The notes: a model not told the origin generated them from the sequence alone. 43,460 nucleotides of DNA from an uncultured Ruminococcus sp. (GCF_947301925.1 NZ_CAMYUE010000020.1:1-43460), one strand, 5' to 3'. Shown: positions 33,488 through 41,153, numbered from the stretch's first letter. Translations and numbers: made by a program.

Positions 33488-34543
33488 TCATTTTATTCTG
33501 TCTATCAGCTTTTCGACTTCTTTTACGAATTCTTCCGGTTTCTGGTCGGAGATGTCATGACTTGCGGGGATATTCACTTTTTCGCAGTTGCCGAGGCTCT
33601 TGCAGTATTCGCTTATTTTTTTATCGTGTTCTTTATGATCTTCACTTTGGCTTTCTTCAAACCACTCCTGTGCGAGTTTTTCATCGACCTCGCCGTAGAG
33701 GAACATCATGTAATCTTTTACATCTTCAAGTGTTTCATAATCGTTTGTTATGTACACCTTCGGGATATCGTTTGCCTGTATGGAATCCCACGCTGTTCTC
33801 ATATTGACGTTGTAGTTTTTTGCTTCTCCGTAATTGGGAACAGATGCCTTCTCGAACGCCAAAGCGTCTTTTGAGTATTCGCCTAAATCTTCGTGTTCTT
33901 CCGCAAGCAAAGCATTCTTCACTGTTGTCCATCCTGTCTTATTGGCGAAAGAGCCGAATGCGACTATAACGTTTCGCATTAATTTCGGAAAGCCTTCTTC
34001 GGGCATTTCTTCATTAGCTGTGCTTATGCTGTTACGGAATATAACTCCCGATACTTCTTCGGGATATTTGTTCTCCCAGTATGTCACATATGGGCCGCTC
34101 ATTGAATGTGCCATAAGTATGTACGGTGCTTCGACACCTGCATTTTTCAATGCGGTACGAGTGCTTTCAACTATATACTCCGTTGTGACATCTTTTTTTG
34201 TCTCGCCCGATATGCCGTAGCCCGGACGGGTCACAGCAACAATAGATATATCATCATCGAGATACCCGGATAGTTTCTTCATTTCAATAGGTAAGGTGGC
34301 ATCCCAGCTTCCAGGCATTGAAATGATCTTATACTTCCCGTCACCGAAGATATTTACGTTCATGTCGAAATCACCTGCGGAAACCAGATTAACGAAGCCG
34401 TCCGCTTCAAGAATATCCATATTCTTCTGACGCAATGACTTTTTCATAAAGGCGAAGATGATCGTTAAAATAACAAAGAGAATCAGCAGAACAAGGAATA
34501 TCCAGCCAATCACCTTAAAGAACTTTTTTATTACTTTTTTCAT
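33488..34543 (-). CDS. Membrane-anchored alpha/beta hydrolase
   Basis: 351 residues. One N-terminal membrane helix (about 11-33) after a Lys-rich start places the rest outside the cell. The fold is shown by the oxyanion region SMPGSWD, RPGYGIS, nucleophile Ser147 in MAHSMSGPY, and a likely catalytic His in PASHDISD near residue 330. Substrate unknown. GGGAGA precedes ATG. It is the last gene of a run led by the XRE repressor, 60 bases after the metallopeptidase. Confidence 0.8.
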   Translation of the reverse strand: MKKVIKKFFKVIGWIFLVLLILFVILTIIFAFMKKSLRQKNMDILEADGFVNLVSAGDFDMNVNIFGDGKYKIISMPGSWDATLPIEMKKLSGYLDDDISIVAVTRPGYGISGETKKDVTTEYIVESTRTALKNAGVEAPYILMAHSMSGPYVTYWENKYPEEVSGVIFRNSISTANEEMPEEGFPKLMRNVIVAFGSFANKTGWTTVKNALLAEEHEDLGEYSKDALAFEKASVPNYGEAKNYNVNMRTAWDSIQANDIPKVYITNDYETLEDVKDYMMFLYGEVDEKLAQEWFEESQSEDHKEHDKKISEYCKSLGNCEKVNIPASHDISDQKPEEFVKEVEKLIDRIK

Positions 34544-34603
34544 AGTAATCTCCCTTTTGTATCATCAGATTATTTTCGAGCCAATGGCTATGCAGGGCTA
34601 AAA

Positions 34604-35353
34604 CTATTTGAAATAGGCAGCGCCAAACTCCTCACCGTTGTTCAGCTTATCCAGTAATTCCAACAATCCGTTCTGACCATGAATCTCCATCCATTCACTG
34701 ACTTCATGTTTCGCATTCAGATAACGGAAACGCCTGTCCTCTACAGGGTCTGCATAAAATTCAGAACCTGTATCCATATCTTCAAGAGGAACCGTGTTTT
34801 TTCCGTTATCGGTCTGTTCAATCCACGCATCCAGCCCATATTGCTCACGATAATCATTTTGCGTGGCAAGTCCCTCATCAAACCATGTGGGAATACTTTC
34901 CAGGGCTTTCATATTCAGGCGAGTGTGCAGCTCTGCATGAGTGAATTCATGTGCTATTATGTCGATATTAAGGTATTTATCTGAAACAGAAATGTAGTTT
35001 TTCTTCGTATATGAGGTTTTCGTATCGTGATCTCCGCCAAGCTTTGAAAGCAGCTTATCATCATCGCAGAAAATTATTATCGTTGTATCAGTACATTGTA
35101 ATTTCCCGAAAAATGCTCTGTCCCGTTCCAATGCTTCTTCCGTGAGCTGAATAGCTTCTTTGATATTACCGGAATAGTTTTTGTTGACATAAATATTATC
35201 TGCTGCTTTTTCAAAAGAACTGCGGTACGGAACTGACATTCGATATCCTAATCCCGTAAATTGAAAAATATAGACAGCCGCCATTAACAACAGAAGTATC
35301 AAAGAAATGCAACAGCATAATATGATTTTCTTTTTCTTTGCTTTCATTTTCAT
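34604..35353 (-). CDS. Membrane-anchored zinc metallopeptidase (peptidase MA-like gluzincin)
   Basis: 249 residues. A Lys-rich start and one helix (about 10-30) anchor the protein with the active site outside. HEFTH (His135, Glu136, His139) and Glu160 in PTWFDEGLA give a complete gluzincin zinc site with the E-G-x-A motif of the peptidase MA group. Residues 45-130 look like a pro- or substrate-binding region. The target is unknown; a secreted or membrane protein or peptide is likely. Between the CPBP protease gene (93-base gap) and the alpha/beta hydrolase gene. Confidence 0.8.
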   Translation of the reverse strand: MKMKAKKKKIILCCCISLILLLLMAAVYIFQFTGLGYRMSVPYRSSFEKAADNIYVNKNYSGNIKEAIQLTEEALERDRAFFGKLQCTDTTIIIFCDDDKLLSKLGGDHDTKTSYTKKNYISVSDKYLNIDIIAHEFTHAELHTRLNMKALESIPTWFDEGLATQNDYREQYGLDAWIEQTDNGKNTVPLEDMDTGSEFYADPVEDRRFRYLNAKHEVSEWMEIHGQNGLLELLDKLNNGEEFGAAYFK

Positions 35354-35446
35354 ATTTATTTCGTCTCCTTTTGTTTACAGGATCGTCCGTGAGTTTTGCA
35401 GACCTCGTTTATGGTTTTCAGTTCTGCCATATTCATCAAAACATGC

Positions 35447-36112
35447 TCACAGAAAATCCCATATCATGTGTAGTGCCACGGGTACAAGGATATTTCTGCT
35501 TTTCAGAAATGTGATACTGAATATGACACTCAGAATGATGATCTGAACAAATCCGAAATGAAGAAAAGCTCCGGCCAATTGACCATGAATAGTCCATGTA
35601 GGGATATGGATCGCCACAAACATCAGTGAACTGAGCAATATCGCTTTCCACTGATTTGTTCGCTCTTTGCCGACCATGGCATTCAGCAGCCAACCGCGGA
35701 ATACCATTTCTTCCGTGATGCCGACAAAGGAAAATGCTATAACTTGCTTAACATCTAAATCACTGTCTAATGTCAGCGAGCCTTTTCTGAGATACCCACA
35801 GATAAGGGGATAAAGTACAAAGAACAGAAATACAGGAAGAAATTTCAGCCATTTTACCTTTGCGGTGAACATCTCTTTCAGCCCGATACAGACATCATCT
35901 TTGTAATGATGTACAAGAAGTGCTGCCGGAAGAACCCATACAAGATTCTTGATCACAACCGTCTTTACGATCTCCGCAATAATTTCTCCGGGGCATATGT
36001 CTTCAATGAGCGATTTCCCGAGAAATTCATACAAAGCCCATATTGTATAAAATGCAATGATATACAGGATAAGTGCTTTGTTTTTGGATATACGTTTTTC
36101 GGCGATTTTCAT
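35447..36112 (-). CDS. CPBP-family intramembrane protease (Rce1/CAAX-like)
   Basis: 221 residues from ATG 36112, with GGAGG 9 bases upstream. About six or seven membrane helices. The family motifs are intact: EEMVFRG (Glu134, Glu135, Arg139), a His at 169 in FVAIHIPTW and the last His at 215 in ALHMIWDF. In bacteria these proteases often process or confer immunity to peptides. The gene follows the XRE repressor by 22 bases, so it is likely under its control. Confidence 0.85.
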   Translation of the reverse strand: MKIAEKRISKNKALILYIIAFYTIWALYEFLGKSLIEDICPGEIIAEIVKTVVIKNLVWVLPAALLVHHYKDDVCIGLKEMFTAKVKWLKFLPVFLFFVLYPLICGYLRKGSLTLDSDLDVKQVIAFSFVGITEEMVFRGWLLNAMVGKERTNQWKAILLSSLMFVAIHIPTWTIHGQLAGAFLHFGFVQIIILSVIFSITFLKSRNILVPVALHMIWDFL

Positions 36113-36134
36113 TGCTGCATACCTCCACTGTCCT

Positions 36135-36326
36135 TTATTCAAGTAAAAAAAGTTCTTCTACAGGTATTTTAAGGTACCTTGCAAGTCTGATCGCAAGCTC
36201 AAGCGTGGGATTATACTTGTCGTTCTCTATAGCATTGATTGTCTGCCTTGAAACTCCGACAGCATTGGCCAATTCATCTTGCGTCAGCTTCTGTGTCTTT
36301 CGCAGTTCTTTTAATCTGTTATTCAT
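36135..36326 (-). CDS. XRE-family transcriptional regulator
   Basis: 63 residues, a bare Cro/C1 helix-turn-helix: NRLKELRKTQKLTQDELANA, then VSRQTINAIENDKYNPTLEL and the end KIPVEELFLLE. Closely similar in type to the regulator at 12055-12267 and, like it, encoded directly after a small membrane protein. TGTCAA-N6-TTGACA palindromes at the promoter of this run are its likely operators. Confidence 0.9.
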   Translation of the reverse strand: MNNRLKELRKTQKLTQDELANAVGVSRQTINAIENDKYNPTLELAIRLARYLKIPVEELFLLE

Positions 36327-36342
36327 ATTATGCTCCCATAAC

Positions 36343-36639
36343 CTATTTCCCGATAGACAGCATAAGCAGTAGTGCTACTGCTGCTATTGAGGAAAGAAGA
36401 ATGACAAGCCCCTTTTTCCAGCGCTCATCTCCGAAATCATGTCTGTATATCAGCGAAGCTCCGCCGCGCATCAGTAATCCAACCAGTAAAATATACAAGG
36501 GCATAAACTCTAACTTGTGCCTGAAAATTCCCAGAACAAGCCACACAACAAGCATAAACTGGGTATAGTAATAAGCTGATATAATACTTTTGTTGCGAAT
36601 TTCTTTTTCCATTTCATCGGGTTTGCTTTTCTTGAACAT
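36343..36639 (-). CDS. Small membrane protein upstream of an XRE regulator
   Basis: 98 residues with a charged start (MFKKSKPDEMEKEIRNKS) and three likely membrane helices (about 20-40, 44-60, 75-95). No known domain recognised. It is the first gene of the run and ends 16 bases before the XRE gene. The pairing repeats the arrangement at 11713-12267, though the two proteins are not clearly alike. A sensor or partner of the repressor is possible. Confidence 0.75.
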   Translation of the reverse strand: MFKKSKPDEMEKEIRNKSIISAYYYTQFMLVVWLVLGIFRHKLEFMPLYILLVGLLMRGGASLIYRHDFGDERWKKGLVILLSSIAAVALLLMLSIGK

Positions 36640-36675
36640 ACAATAAACCTCCGATCATAATCGTATAATCAAAAA

Positions 36676-36740
36676 TGTCAAGAACTCTTTACATTTTTGA
36701 TTATATACAACAAAAGCTGAAATGTCAAGAATGTTTGACA
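36676..36740 (-). promoter_or_regulatory. Promoter of the XRE-envelope operon with two operators
   Basis: Minus-strand TTGACA (36728-36723), 17-bp spacer, TATAAT (36705-36700). TGTCAA-N6-TTGACA at 36723-36740 overlaps the -35; TGTCAA-N6-TTTACA at 36676-36693 (one mismatch) covers the start site. Same logic as at 11597-11667. Confidence 0.78.
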
Positions 36741-36907
36741 TAATTGGGAATTCTGTACATCGGATCCACTGTGGATATGCATTGATTTGTGCACTATGGC
36801 AAGGTGCTTGTAAGCTTTACAGCTGTATGCCAATAACTCTAAGCCAATCGGTTGTAGGATTCTGTATATACAGTTAGCCACACAGAAAAAACGTATTTCT
36901 GCGGGCT

Positions 36908-36978
36908 GTTGAATATAGCGCTACAGTTGAACACCCACGGCCGGCGAAGTTGAACAGTGCCGTCGCTGAAAATGAACA
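36908..36978. repeat. Four short direct repeats, possible remnant of an IS21-type end
   Basis: GTTGAATA (36908), GTTGAACA (36926), GTTGAACA (36949) and AATGAACA (36971) are spaced 18-23 bp apart. Ends of IS21-type elements carry such repeats, but no transposase or terminal pair is seen. The surrounding 36741-37000 holds no gene. Confidence 0.35.
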
Positions 36979-37000
36979 GCATCGTCGCAGTAGTTGTACA

Positions 37001-37029
37001 TTGACATCATAAAACTTGTATGATACAAT
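37001..37029 (+). promoter_or_regulatory. Promoter in front of the omega-RNA-like element
   Basis: TTGACA (37001-37006), 17-bp spacer, TACAAT (37024-37029). Start near 37036. Confidence 0.7.
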
Positions 37030-37035
37030 AAATAT

Positions 37036-37205
37036 GCTTTACTCACAGGGAGGATAGGGCAACGCTGAGGAGCGACCTGAGCATCCTGTGAGGTTTACAA
37101 GTAATGGGGGATGTCAGCGTTATGCGGCATCGCCTTTTTCATTACTTGGAAACAAGAGCGCTAAACCTCGGGTTCGGGCAGAGCCCGATGAGCCAAAGGC
37201 TCTTT
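37036..37205 (+). ncRNA. HEARO/omega-RNA-like structured RNA without its nuclease gene
   Basis: About 170 bases with dense pairing: AGGAT/ATCCT (37051/37087), CGCT/AGCG (37063/37074), the long two-part stem AGGTTTA/TAAACCT with CAAGTAAT/ATTACTTG inside it (37091-37168), TCGGGC/GCCCGA and GAGCC/GGCTC. AACGCTGA (37061-37068) is an exact 8-base complement of TCAGCGTT (37114-37121) inside the main stem, a likely pseudoknot. The look, including GAGCGACCTGAGC and ATGGGGGATGTCA, recalls the HEARO (IscB omega) RNA family; this is from memory. No IscB or TnpB gene is present. It lies between a good promoter and an ogt remnant. Confidence 0.5.
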
Positions 37206-37291
37206 ATGCTTCTGATTGTTCTACGCCGAATATCTTTCTCATGGATTCTTCGCATTCAATTATACTCGTAGAGGTCACCCTGCATATCGAG

Positions 37292-37429
37292 GTCGGTGCT
37301 GTCGGGCATAATCCCATTTCGATCATTATTCCGTGTCACAGAGTAGTCGGAGCAGACGGCAGTCTGACCGGGTATGCAGGTGGTCTTGATAAGAAGATCA
37401 AGCTGCTGAAACTGGAAAAAGCTCTATAA
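37292..37429 (+). pseudogene. ogt: C-terminal remnant of methylated-DNA--protein-cysteine methyltransferase
   Basis: About 45 codons reading [20 protein letters not shown] and on to [19 protein letters not shown], the end of an Ogt/Ada-type alkyl-acceptor protein with its PCHRV motif (acceptor Cys). Upstream the frame stays open but no longer looks like Ogt, so the N-terminal two thirds are gone. The protein would lack much of its fold. Its terminator is still in place at 37441. Confidence 0.88.
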
Positions 37430-37440
37430 AAACTATTCAA

Positions 37441-37471
37441 GCATCAAGTGTTATAAACTTGGTGCTTTTTT
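37441..37471 (+). terminator. Terminator of the ogt remnant
   Basis: GCATCAAGT/ACTTGGTGC (one G-T pair) followed by a T-tract. Confidence 0.85.
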
Positions 37472-37534
37472 CATTTTTCCAGTGCAAATTACACTGGGGA
37501 AAATGAAATTCAATCCATAGTTCGTGTGCAATGA

Positions 37535-37756
37535 ATCCGGACTTTTAGCAGCTGCTTTACAGGAGCAGATAAACGAGCTCTCGCCGACGGAGAAAGTCAC
37601 ATATACAAGTGGTTTCCCGAATACAACGAGCGTATAACTCTGCTGAGATATGCTCCTGAACGGTACACTAATTTCGACTCCGACGAGGACATTCCCGAGG
37701 CAGTTATCGAAGCCTTTGTTGAAAAAATAAATGAGTCCTCACAGTTCCGGCTGTGA
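37535..37756 (+). pseudogene. 3' remnant of an unidentified gene
   Basis: An open frame without a start codon reads ADGESHIYKWFPEYNERITL, then RYAPERYTNFDSDEDIPEAV and ends at TGA inside the repeated hairpin. Codon use looks real. Upstream, the better-looking frame (SGLLAAALQEQINEL) is shifted by one base, so a frameshift near 37580 is likely. I do not recognise the family. It lies in decayed sequence next to the ogt remnant. Confidence 0.55.
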
Positions 37757-37767
37757 GGACTTTTTTT
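37733..37767. terminator. Repeated hairpin terminator, copy 2
   Basis: AGTCCTCACAG/CTGTGAGGACT with loop TTCCGG, T-tract on the plus strand and an A-rich flank that gives a U-tract on the minus strand too. It serves the pseudogene and probably the flavodoxin gene at 37786. Confidence 0.88.
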
Positions 37768-37785
37768 GTTATTCCATCGATCATG

Positions 37786-38301
37786 TCACTTCAAAACATA
37801 GTCTAACAAAGGTCTGATATTTTCCTTGTTCCTGAAATCAACAGGCGTAACATATGCATCGAGCATTCCTTGTTCATCTTCGGTGCGTTCTTTAAGTTTC
37901 TGCAAACGTACTTTGAGCATTTTCATAAGGATCTTATTCCCGGAAGTCAGCTTACTGAAATCAAAGCCGCCCCTTAGATAGAAATGTCCGATATTTTTCT
38001 GCTGCTCCGCAGTCAGCACTTTATCCCAGAACGGCTGCATCTCATGCTCTCTGCCGGGATTTGATCCTACCGCAAACAAAGCGATTTTCTTCCCGGACAG
38101 CTTGTCGAGATTTTTGGTGATGAGCTTAATACCGTTGAAACCGCCGGCATACATTCCGCCTCCGTAAATTATCGTGTCATAGCCGATAATATCGGAAAGC
38201 TCAGCATTTTCTTTGATGTCGCAGCCAATTTCCTGTGCGATCCACTCAGCGTATGTTCTGGTGTAACCCGATTTCGACTTATAGGCAACTATCGTTTTCA
38301 T
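37786..38301 (-). CDS. Flavodoxin-domain protein (HemG-like)
   Basis: 171 residues from ATG 38301 (AAGGAG upstream). It starts MKTIVAYKSKSGYTRTYAEW, an FMN phosphate-binding loop, with IIYGGGMYAGGFNGI and LFAVGSNPG for the ring-binding loops. This is the flavodoxin group that includes menaquinone-dependent protoporphyrinogen dehydrogenase-like proteins. It probably carries electrons; the partner is not known. Last gene of the MarR operon, next to the small membrane protein with a single base between them. Confidence 0.85.
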   Translation of the reverse strand: MKTIVAYKSKSGYTRTYAEWIAQEIGCDIKENAELSDIIGYDTIIYGGGMYAGGFNGIKLITKNLDKLSGKKIALFAVGSNPGREHEMQPFWDKVLTAEQQKNIGHFYLRGGFDFSKLTSGNKILMKMLKVRLQKLKERTEDEQGMLDAYVTPVDFRNKENIRPLLDYVLK

Positions 38302-38302
38302 G

Positions 38303-38521
38303 TTATTCTCCTTCTTCGATTGTTTTATAAAGCTTTCCGGTGAGTATTGCCGCGTACATCCCCGGCAGGGTGAATATTGCAGATTCTGCAATGATAGCCG
38401 GTATCGGAAGACAAGCTCCCGAAACAAGCTGCACGGCTGTCTGAAAAGCCATCAGCATTATAATAACAAAAACTATAGCGGCAATGGTTAAAATGTGTAT
38501 CGTCCTGAATTTACGCATCAT
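38303..38521 (-). CDS. Small two-helix membrane protein
   Basis: 72 residues (71 if the second ATG at 38518, better spaced from AGAGG, is used). Two membrane helices (about 8-28 and 38-60). It overlaps the end of marR by 11 bases and ends one base before the flavodoxin start, so translation is probably coupled. Family not recognised. Confidence 0.75.
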   Translation of the reverse strand: MMRKFRTIHILTIAAIVFVIIMLMAFQTAVQLVSGACLPIPAIIAESAIFTLPGMYAAILTGKLYKTIEEGE

Positions 38522-38969
38522 TTTCCTCTTTCAGCTCATTCAGCCTGTTGCAGAGTTTTTCAAGCGCCGTGCAGTAAACCCGCTGCTCCTCTTCTGTCAG
38601 GCAATCAAAAAGCTTATACACGAACTTTATATTCTGATCATCTTTTTTTGTTCTGATATGATTAGCCGCCTCAGTCTTGACAAGTCTTATTGCACGCTTG
38701 TCTTTTTTGTCAGGAACGACTTTCAAAAATCCCTTATCTACTAAGCGGTCAACTATCTGCCTCATACTCTGATGGGTAACTCCGGAAAGCTCAGACATCT
38801 GTTTTAATGTCGGCGGTTCTGGAAACGCCTCGATCATAGCAATCGCAAGCCATTGTTTTGCGGTAATATCAACAAGTCCGTTATCCATTATAGCCTGAAG
38901 TCTGTTGGAGCAGATAAAGATGTTTACAAAGGCGATGATCCTCGGATCCATGTGTTCAAAATCGTACAT
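38511..38969 (-). CDS. MarR-family transcriptional regulator
   Basis: 152 residues from ATG 38969 (AGAGG 6 bases upstream; a TTG six bases earlier is less likely). Winged helix with TLKQMSELSGVTHQSMRQIV and the wing VPDKKDKRAIRLVKTEAA, flanked by dimerisation helices. MarR proteins usually repress their own operon and release DNA on binding a small compound. Here the operon also encodes a membrane protein and a flavodoxin. Palindromes of the MarR kind overlap the promoter. Confidence 0.92.
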   Translation of the reverse strand: MYDFEHMDPRIIAFVNIFICSNRLQAIMDNGLVDITAKQWLAIAMIEAFPEPPTLKQMSELSGVTHQSMRQIVDRLVDKGFLKVVPDKKDKRAIRLVKTEAANHIRTKKDDQNIKFVYKLFDCLTEEEQRVYCTALEKLCNRLNELKEENDA

Positions 38970-38986
38970 AAGCAACCTCTTTCAAA

Positions 38987-39042
38987 TATATGTAGTATAC
39001 TACCTATATATGCAGTATACTACATATATCGGGATTTGTCAA
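38987..39042 (-). promoter_or_regulatory. marR promoter with two MarR-type operators
   Basis: Minus-strand TTGACA (39042-39037), 17-bp spacer, TATACT (39019-39014). GTAGTATACTAC (38992-39003, perfect palindrome) and GCAGTATACTAC (39012-39023) lie exactly 20 bp apart, part of a repeated unit ATATATGYAGTATACTAC. One covers the -10, the other the transcribed region after it. Confidence 0.8.
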
Positions 39043-39145
39043 GAACTTTTTTTAATTTTTCAAAACGGCGAGCTGTGTGACTGTTGTTTTCCTGAGAGAT
39101 CGCAGGAAAAGTCCGGTCAAGTATAAAACTCCTGTATGAAAAAAT

Positions 39146-39179
39146 GAGTCCTCACATTTCCGGCTGTGAGGACTTTTTT
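39146..39179. terminator. Repeated hairpin terminator, copy 3
   Basis: AGTCCTCACA/TGTGAGGACT with T-tract on the plus strand and a U-tract on the minus strand (TCATTTTTTC). It ends the flavodoxin-MFS operon. Confidence 0.88.
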
Positions 39180-39229
39180 CAGCTGCATGAAAGAGTCCTG
39201 TCCCAATGGAGCAAGCCTCTTGATTATAG

Positions 39230-40390
39230 TTATTCAATTCCGATACGCTTGAAGGCAAACTCCAGCATACCAATACTAAGAACGGCAAAAACTGCAAGAT
39301 ACAGCGGCATAATGCCTATACCCGCTGCCTGCTGTATATGCCCGAAAACCATGGGCATAAACGTGCTGCCCATATATGCGGAAGCCATTTGCAGTCCTAT
39401 TACCGCCGCGCTGTTTCGTTTTCCGAAGTTGATCGGCGCCATATGCTGTATGGCGGGATAGACAGGTCCCATTCCTGTACCTGTTGCCGCAAATCCCACT
39501 GCCGCAGGTATATAGCTTTCAAAAGGCAGGAATATCAGCAGTATCCCCGCAGCTTCAACAGCTATTCCCGCCCGTATGAGAAGTCTGTCGCCAAGTCTGT
39601 TGGAAACGAACGCAGAGATAAGCCTGCCCAGCATAAGTCCGCCGAATATGAGCGAACCGAATGCGGCGGCAGTTTCGGCTGATATATTATCCTTAGTACC
39701 TATAAAGTAGCTGGAAGTCCACAGAAAGCAGGTAGCCTCGCCCGAACAGTAAGCAAAGAAGGCGACGAGAGTGGGGATAACTCCCGGTATCCTCAAAGCC
39801 TCCCGTATACCTGCACTGTCGTGTTCGCTGTGGTCTTCCACGGCGGCGTTCCTCCTCCAGAGCGGGACAGACAGCAGACATATGAGCATGATGCCCGACT
39901 GTATATACGCAGTCCAGCGGTAGCCCTCGTTCCAGTGCGCCTTTGAAAGCGCAAGCGACATGATATACGGACTTATCATAGCTCCCACGCCGTAGAAGCA
40001 GTGCAGGAAGTTCATGACTGACGAGGAACAGTGCTTTGCAACATAGTTGTTGAGCGCCGAATCTACCGAGCCTGCGCCGAATCCGTAAGGTATAACGAAC
40101 AGGAACAGCATCGGATAGGAGCTTGCACATGAAAAGCCGATAAGTCCCACAACGGTCAGGAACACAGAGAATACCACTATCCACTGCGTTCTGACCTTTT
40201 TTATTATTGTGGGAGCCATAAGCGCAGATATTATAGTCATGAACGATATGGACATCGACACATAGCCTGCGTATGAGGAGGGTACTCCGAAATCGCTCTG
40301 CATAGCCGGCCAGCCCGAACCAAGAAGCGAATCGGGCAGTCCGAGGCTTACAAATGCAAGGTAGATCACTGCAAGAAGCAATGCCCCCAT
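39230..40390 (-). CDS. MFS transporter, FHS (sugar permease) type
   Basis: 386 residues, about 12 membrane helices. The start FVSLGLPDSLLGSGWPAMQ and GAGSVDSALNNYVAKH are typical of the fucose/glucose (FHS) branch of the major facilitator superfamily; the central basic loop and MGPVYPAIQH in the second half agree. It likely takes up a sugar or similar solute with protons, or acts as an exporter. GGAGG precedes ATG. It follows the flavodoxin gene by 14 bases and ends at a strong terminator. Substrate not known. Confidence 0.87.
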   Translation of the reverse strand: MGALLLAVIYLAFVSLGLPDSLLGSGWPAMQSDFGVPSSYAGYVSMSISFMTIISALMAPTIIKKVRTQWIVVFSVFLTVVGLIGFSCASSYPMLFLFVIPYGFGAGSVDSALNNYVAKHCSSSVMNFLHCFYGVGAMISPYIMSLALSKAHWNEGYRWTAYIQSGIMLICLLSVPLWRRNAAVEDHSEHDSAGIREALRIPGVIPTLVAFFAYCSGEATCFLWTSSYFIGTKDNISAETAAAFGSLIFGGLMLGRLISAFVSNRLGDRLLIRAGIAVEAAGILLIFLPFESYIPAAVGFAATGTGMGPVYPAIQHMAPINFGKRNSAAVIGLQMASAYMGSTFMPMVFGHIQQAAGIGIMPLYLAVFAVLSIGMLEFAFKRIGIE

Positions 40391-40404
40391 ATTATCCTCC
40401 TCCG

Positions 40405-40866
40405 TTACATTTCTGCCAGAGCGTTTATATCGCTGCCGCCCGGATTTACCATGCCTTCAGTGATGACAGCGCCGGGAGCACTGGACTGAAGATTCTGTAC
40501 AGTCTTTCCGAAGCCGCTTCCCCCTGATGTTGCAAAGAGAATGATAGTCTTACCCGAAAAATCATAGCTTTCAAGGAATGTATTGATTATGGTGGGAGCG
40601 ATATACCACCATACGGGGAATCCCACATAGATCGTATCATAGGCAGCTATATCTGCGTTTGTGTCTGCAATAGCAGGGCGTGAGCCGTGGTCGCTCATCT
40701 CGATGCTGCTGCGCGACTGCTTGTTATGCCAGTTGAGATCGTCGGAAGTATAGGGAGTCACGGGACGTATCTCATAGATATCAGCACCCGCTGCGTCTGC
40801 CAGTTTTTTAGCCAGTGAAGCGGTATTGCCGCTTGCGGAAAAATATGCCACTAATTTCTTGCTCAT
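40405..40866 (-). CDS. Flavodoxin
   Basis: 153 residues from ATG 40866 (GGAGG upstream). FMN loop AYFSASGNTASLAKKLADAA, then PVWWYIAPTIINTFLESYDF and FATSGGSGFGKTV, as in the Flavodoxin_4 group that is common in anaerobes. The frame is open 101 codons further upstream but that part overlaps the promoter and lacks protein-like sequence. Cotranscribed with the MFS gene. Confidence 0.9.
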   Translation of the reverse strand: MSKKLVAYFSASGNTASLAKKLADAAGADIYEIRPVTPYTSDDLNWHNKQSRSSIEMSDHGSRPAIADTNADIAAYDTIYVGFPVWWYIAPTIINTFLESYDFSGKTIILFATSGGSGFGKTVQNLQSSAPGAVITEGMVNPGGSDINALAEM

Positions 40867-41012
40867 GATGATTTCCTCCTTTATTTTTTCAGCATCCTGC
40901 TGAAAGATCCGTAAACTGATGGGTATATGGTGTAGGCTCTGTTTCGTCCGCAGCGTCAGGAGACGCTTTACAGGCACTTCCGGACCCGCAAAGCTTTTCG
41001 CCTCCGTTGATC

Positions 41013-41061
41013 GACACTGTGTCACTGCAAATAGTGTACCGCATAATTGGCACCGTGTCAA
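41013..41061 (-). promoter_or_regulatory. Promoter of the flavodoxin-MFS operon with two palindromes
   Basis: Minus-strand TTGACA (41061-41056), 17-bp spacer, TACACT (41038-41033). GACAC-T-GTGTC (41013-41023) lies just past the start site and GGCAC-C-GTGTC (41049-41059) overlaps the -35. The spacing is 36 bp centre to centre. No regulator gene is adjacent. Confidence 0.62.
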
Positions 41062-41153
41062 CCGGCAAAGGCCAATATCCCTGTTTTTTGTATACCGTAA
41101 CAAGGAGCAGAGTCCGTATCCGTCCATTATAACAACTGTTCTGACCGCTTTTG

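Noticed and set aside
37088..37291. N-terminal part of the open frame that contains the ogt remnant
   Set aside because: It reads through the structured RNA and does not resemble Ogt before position 37292.
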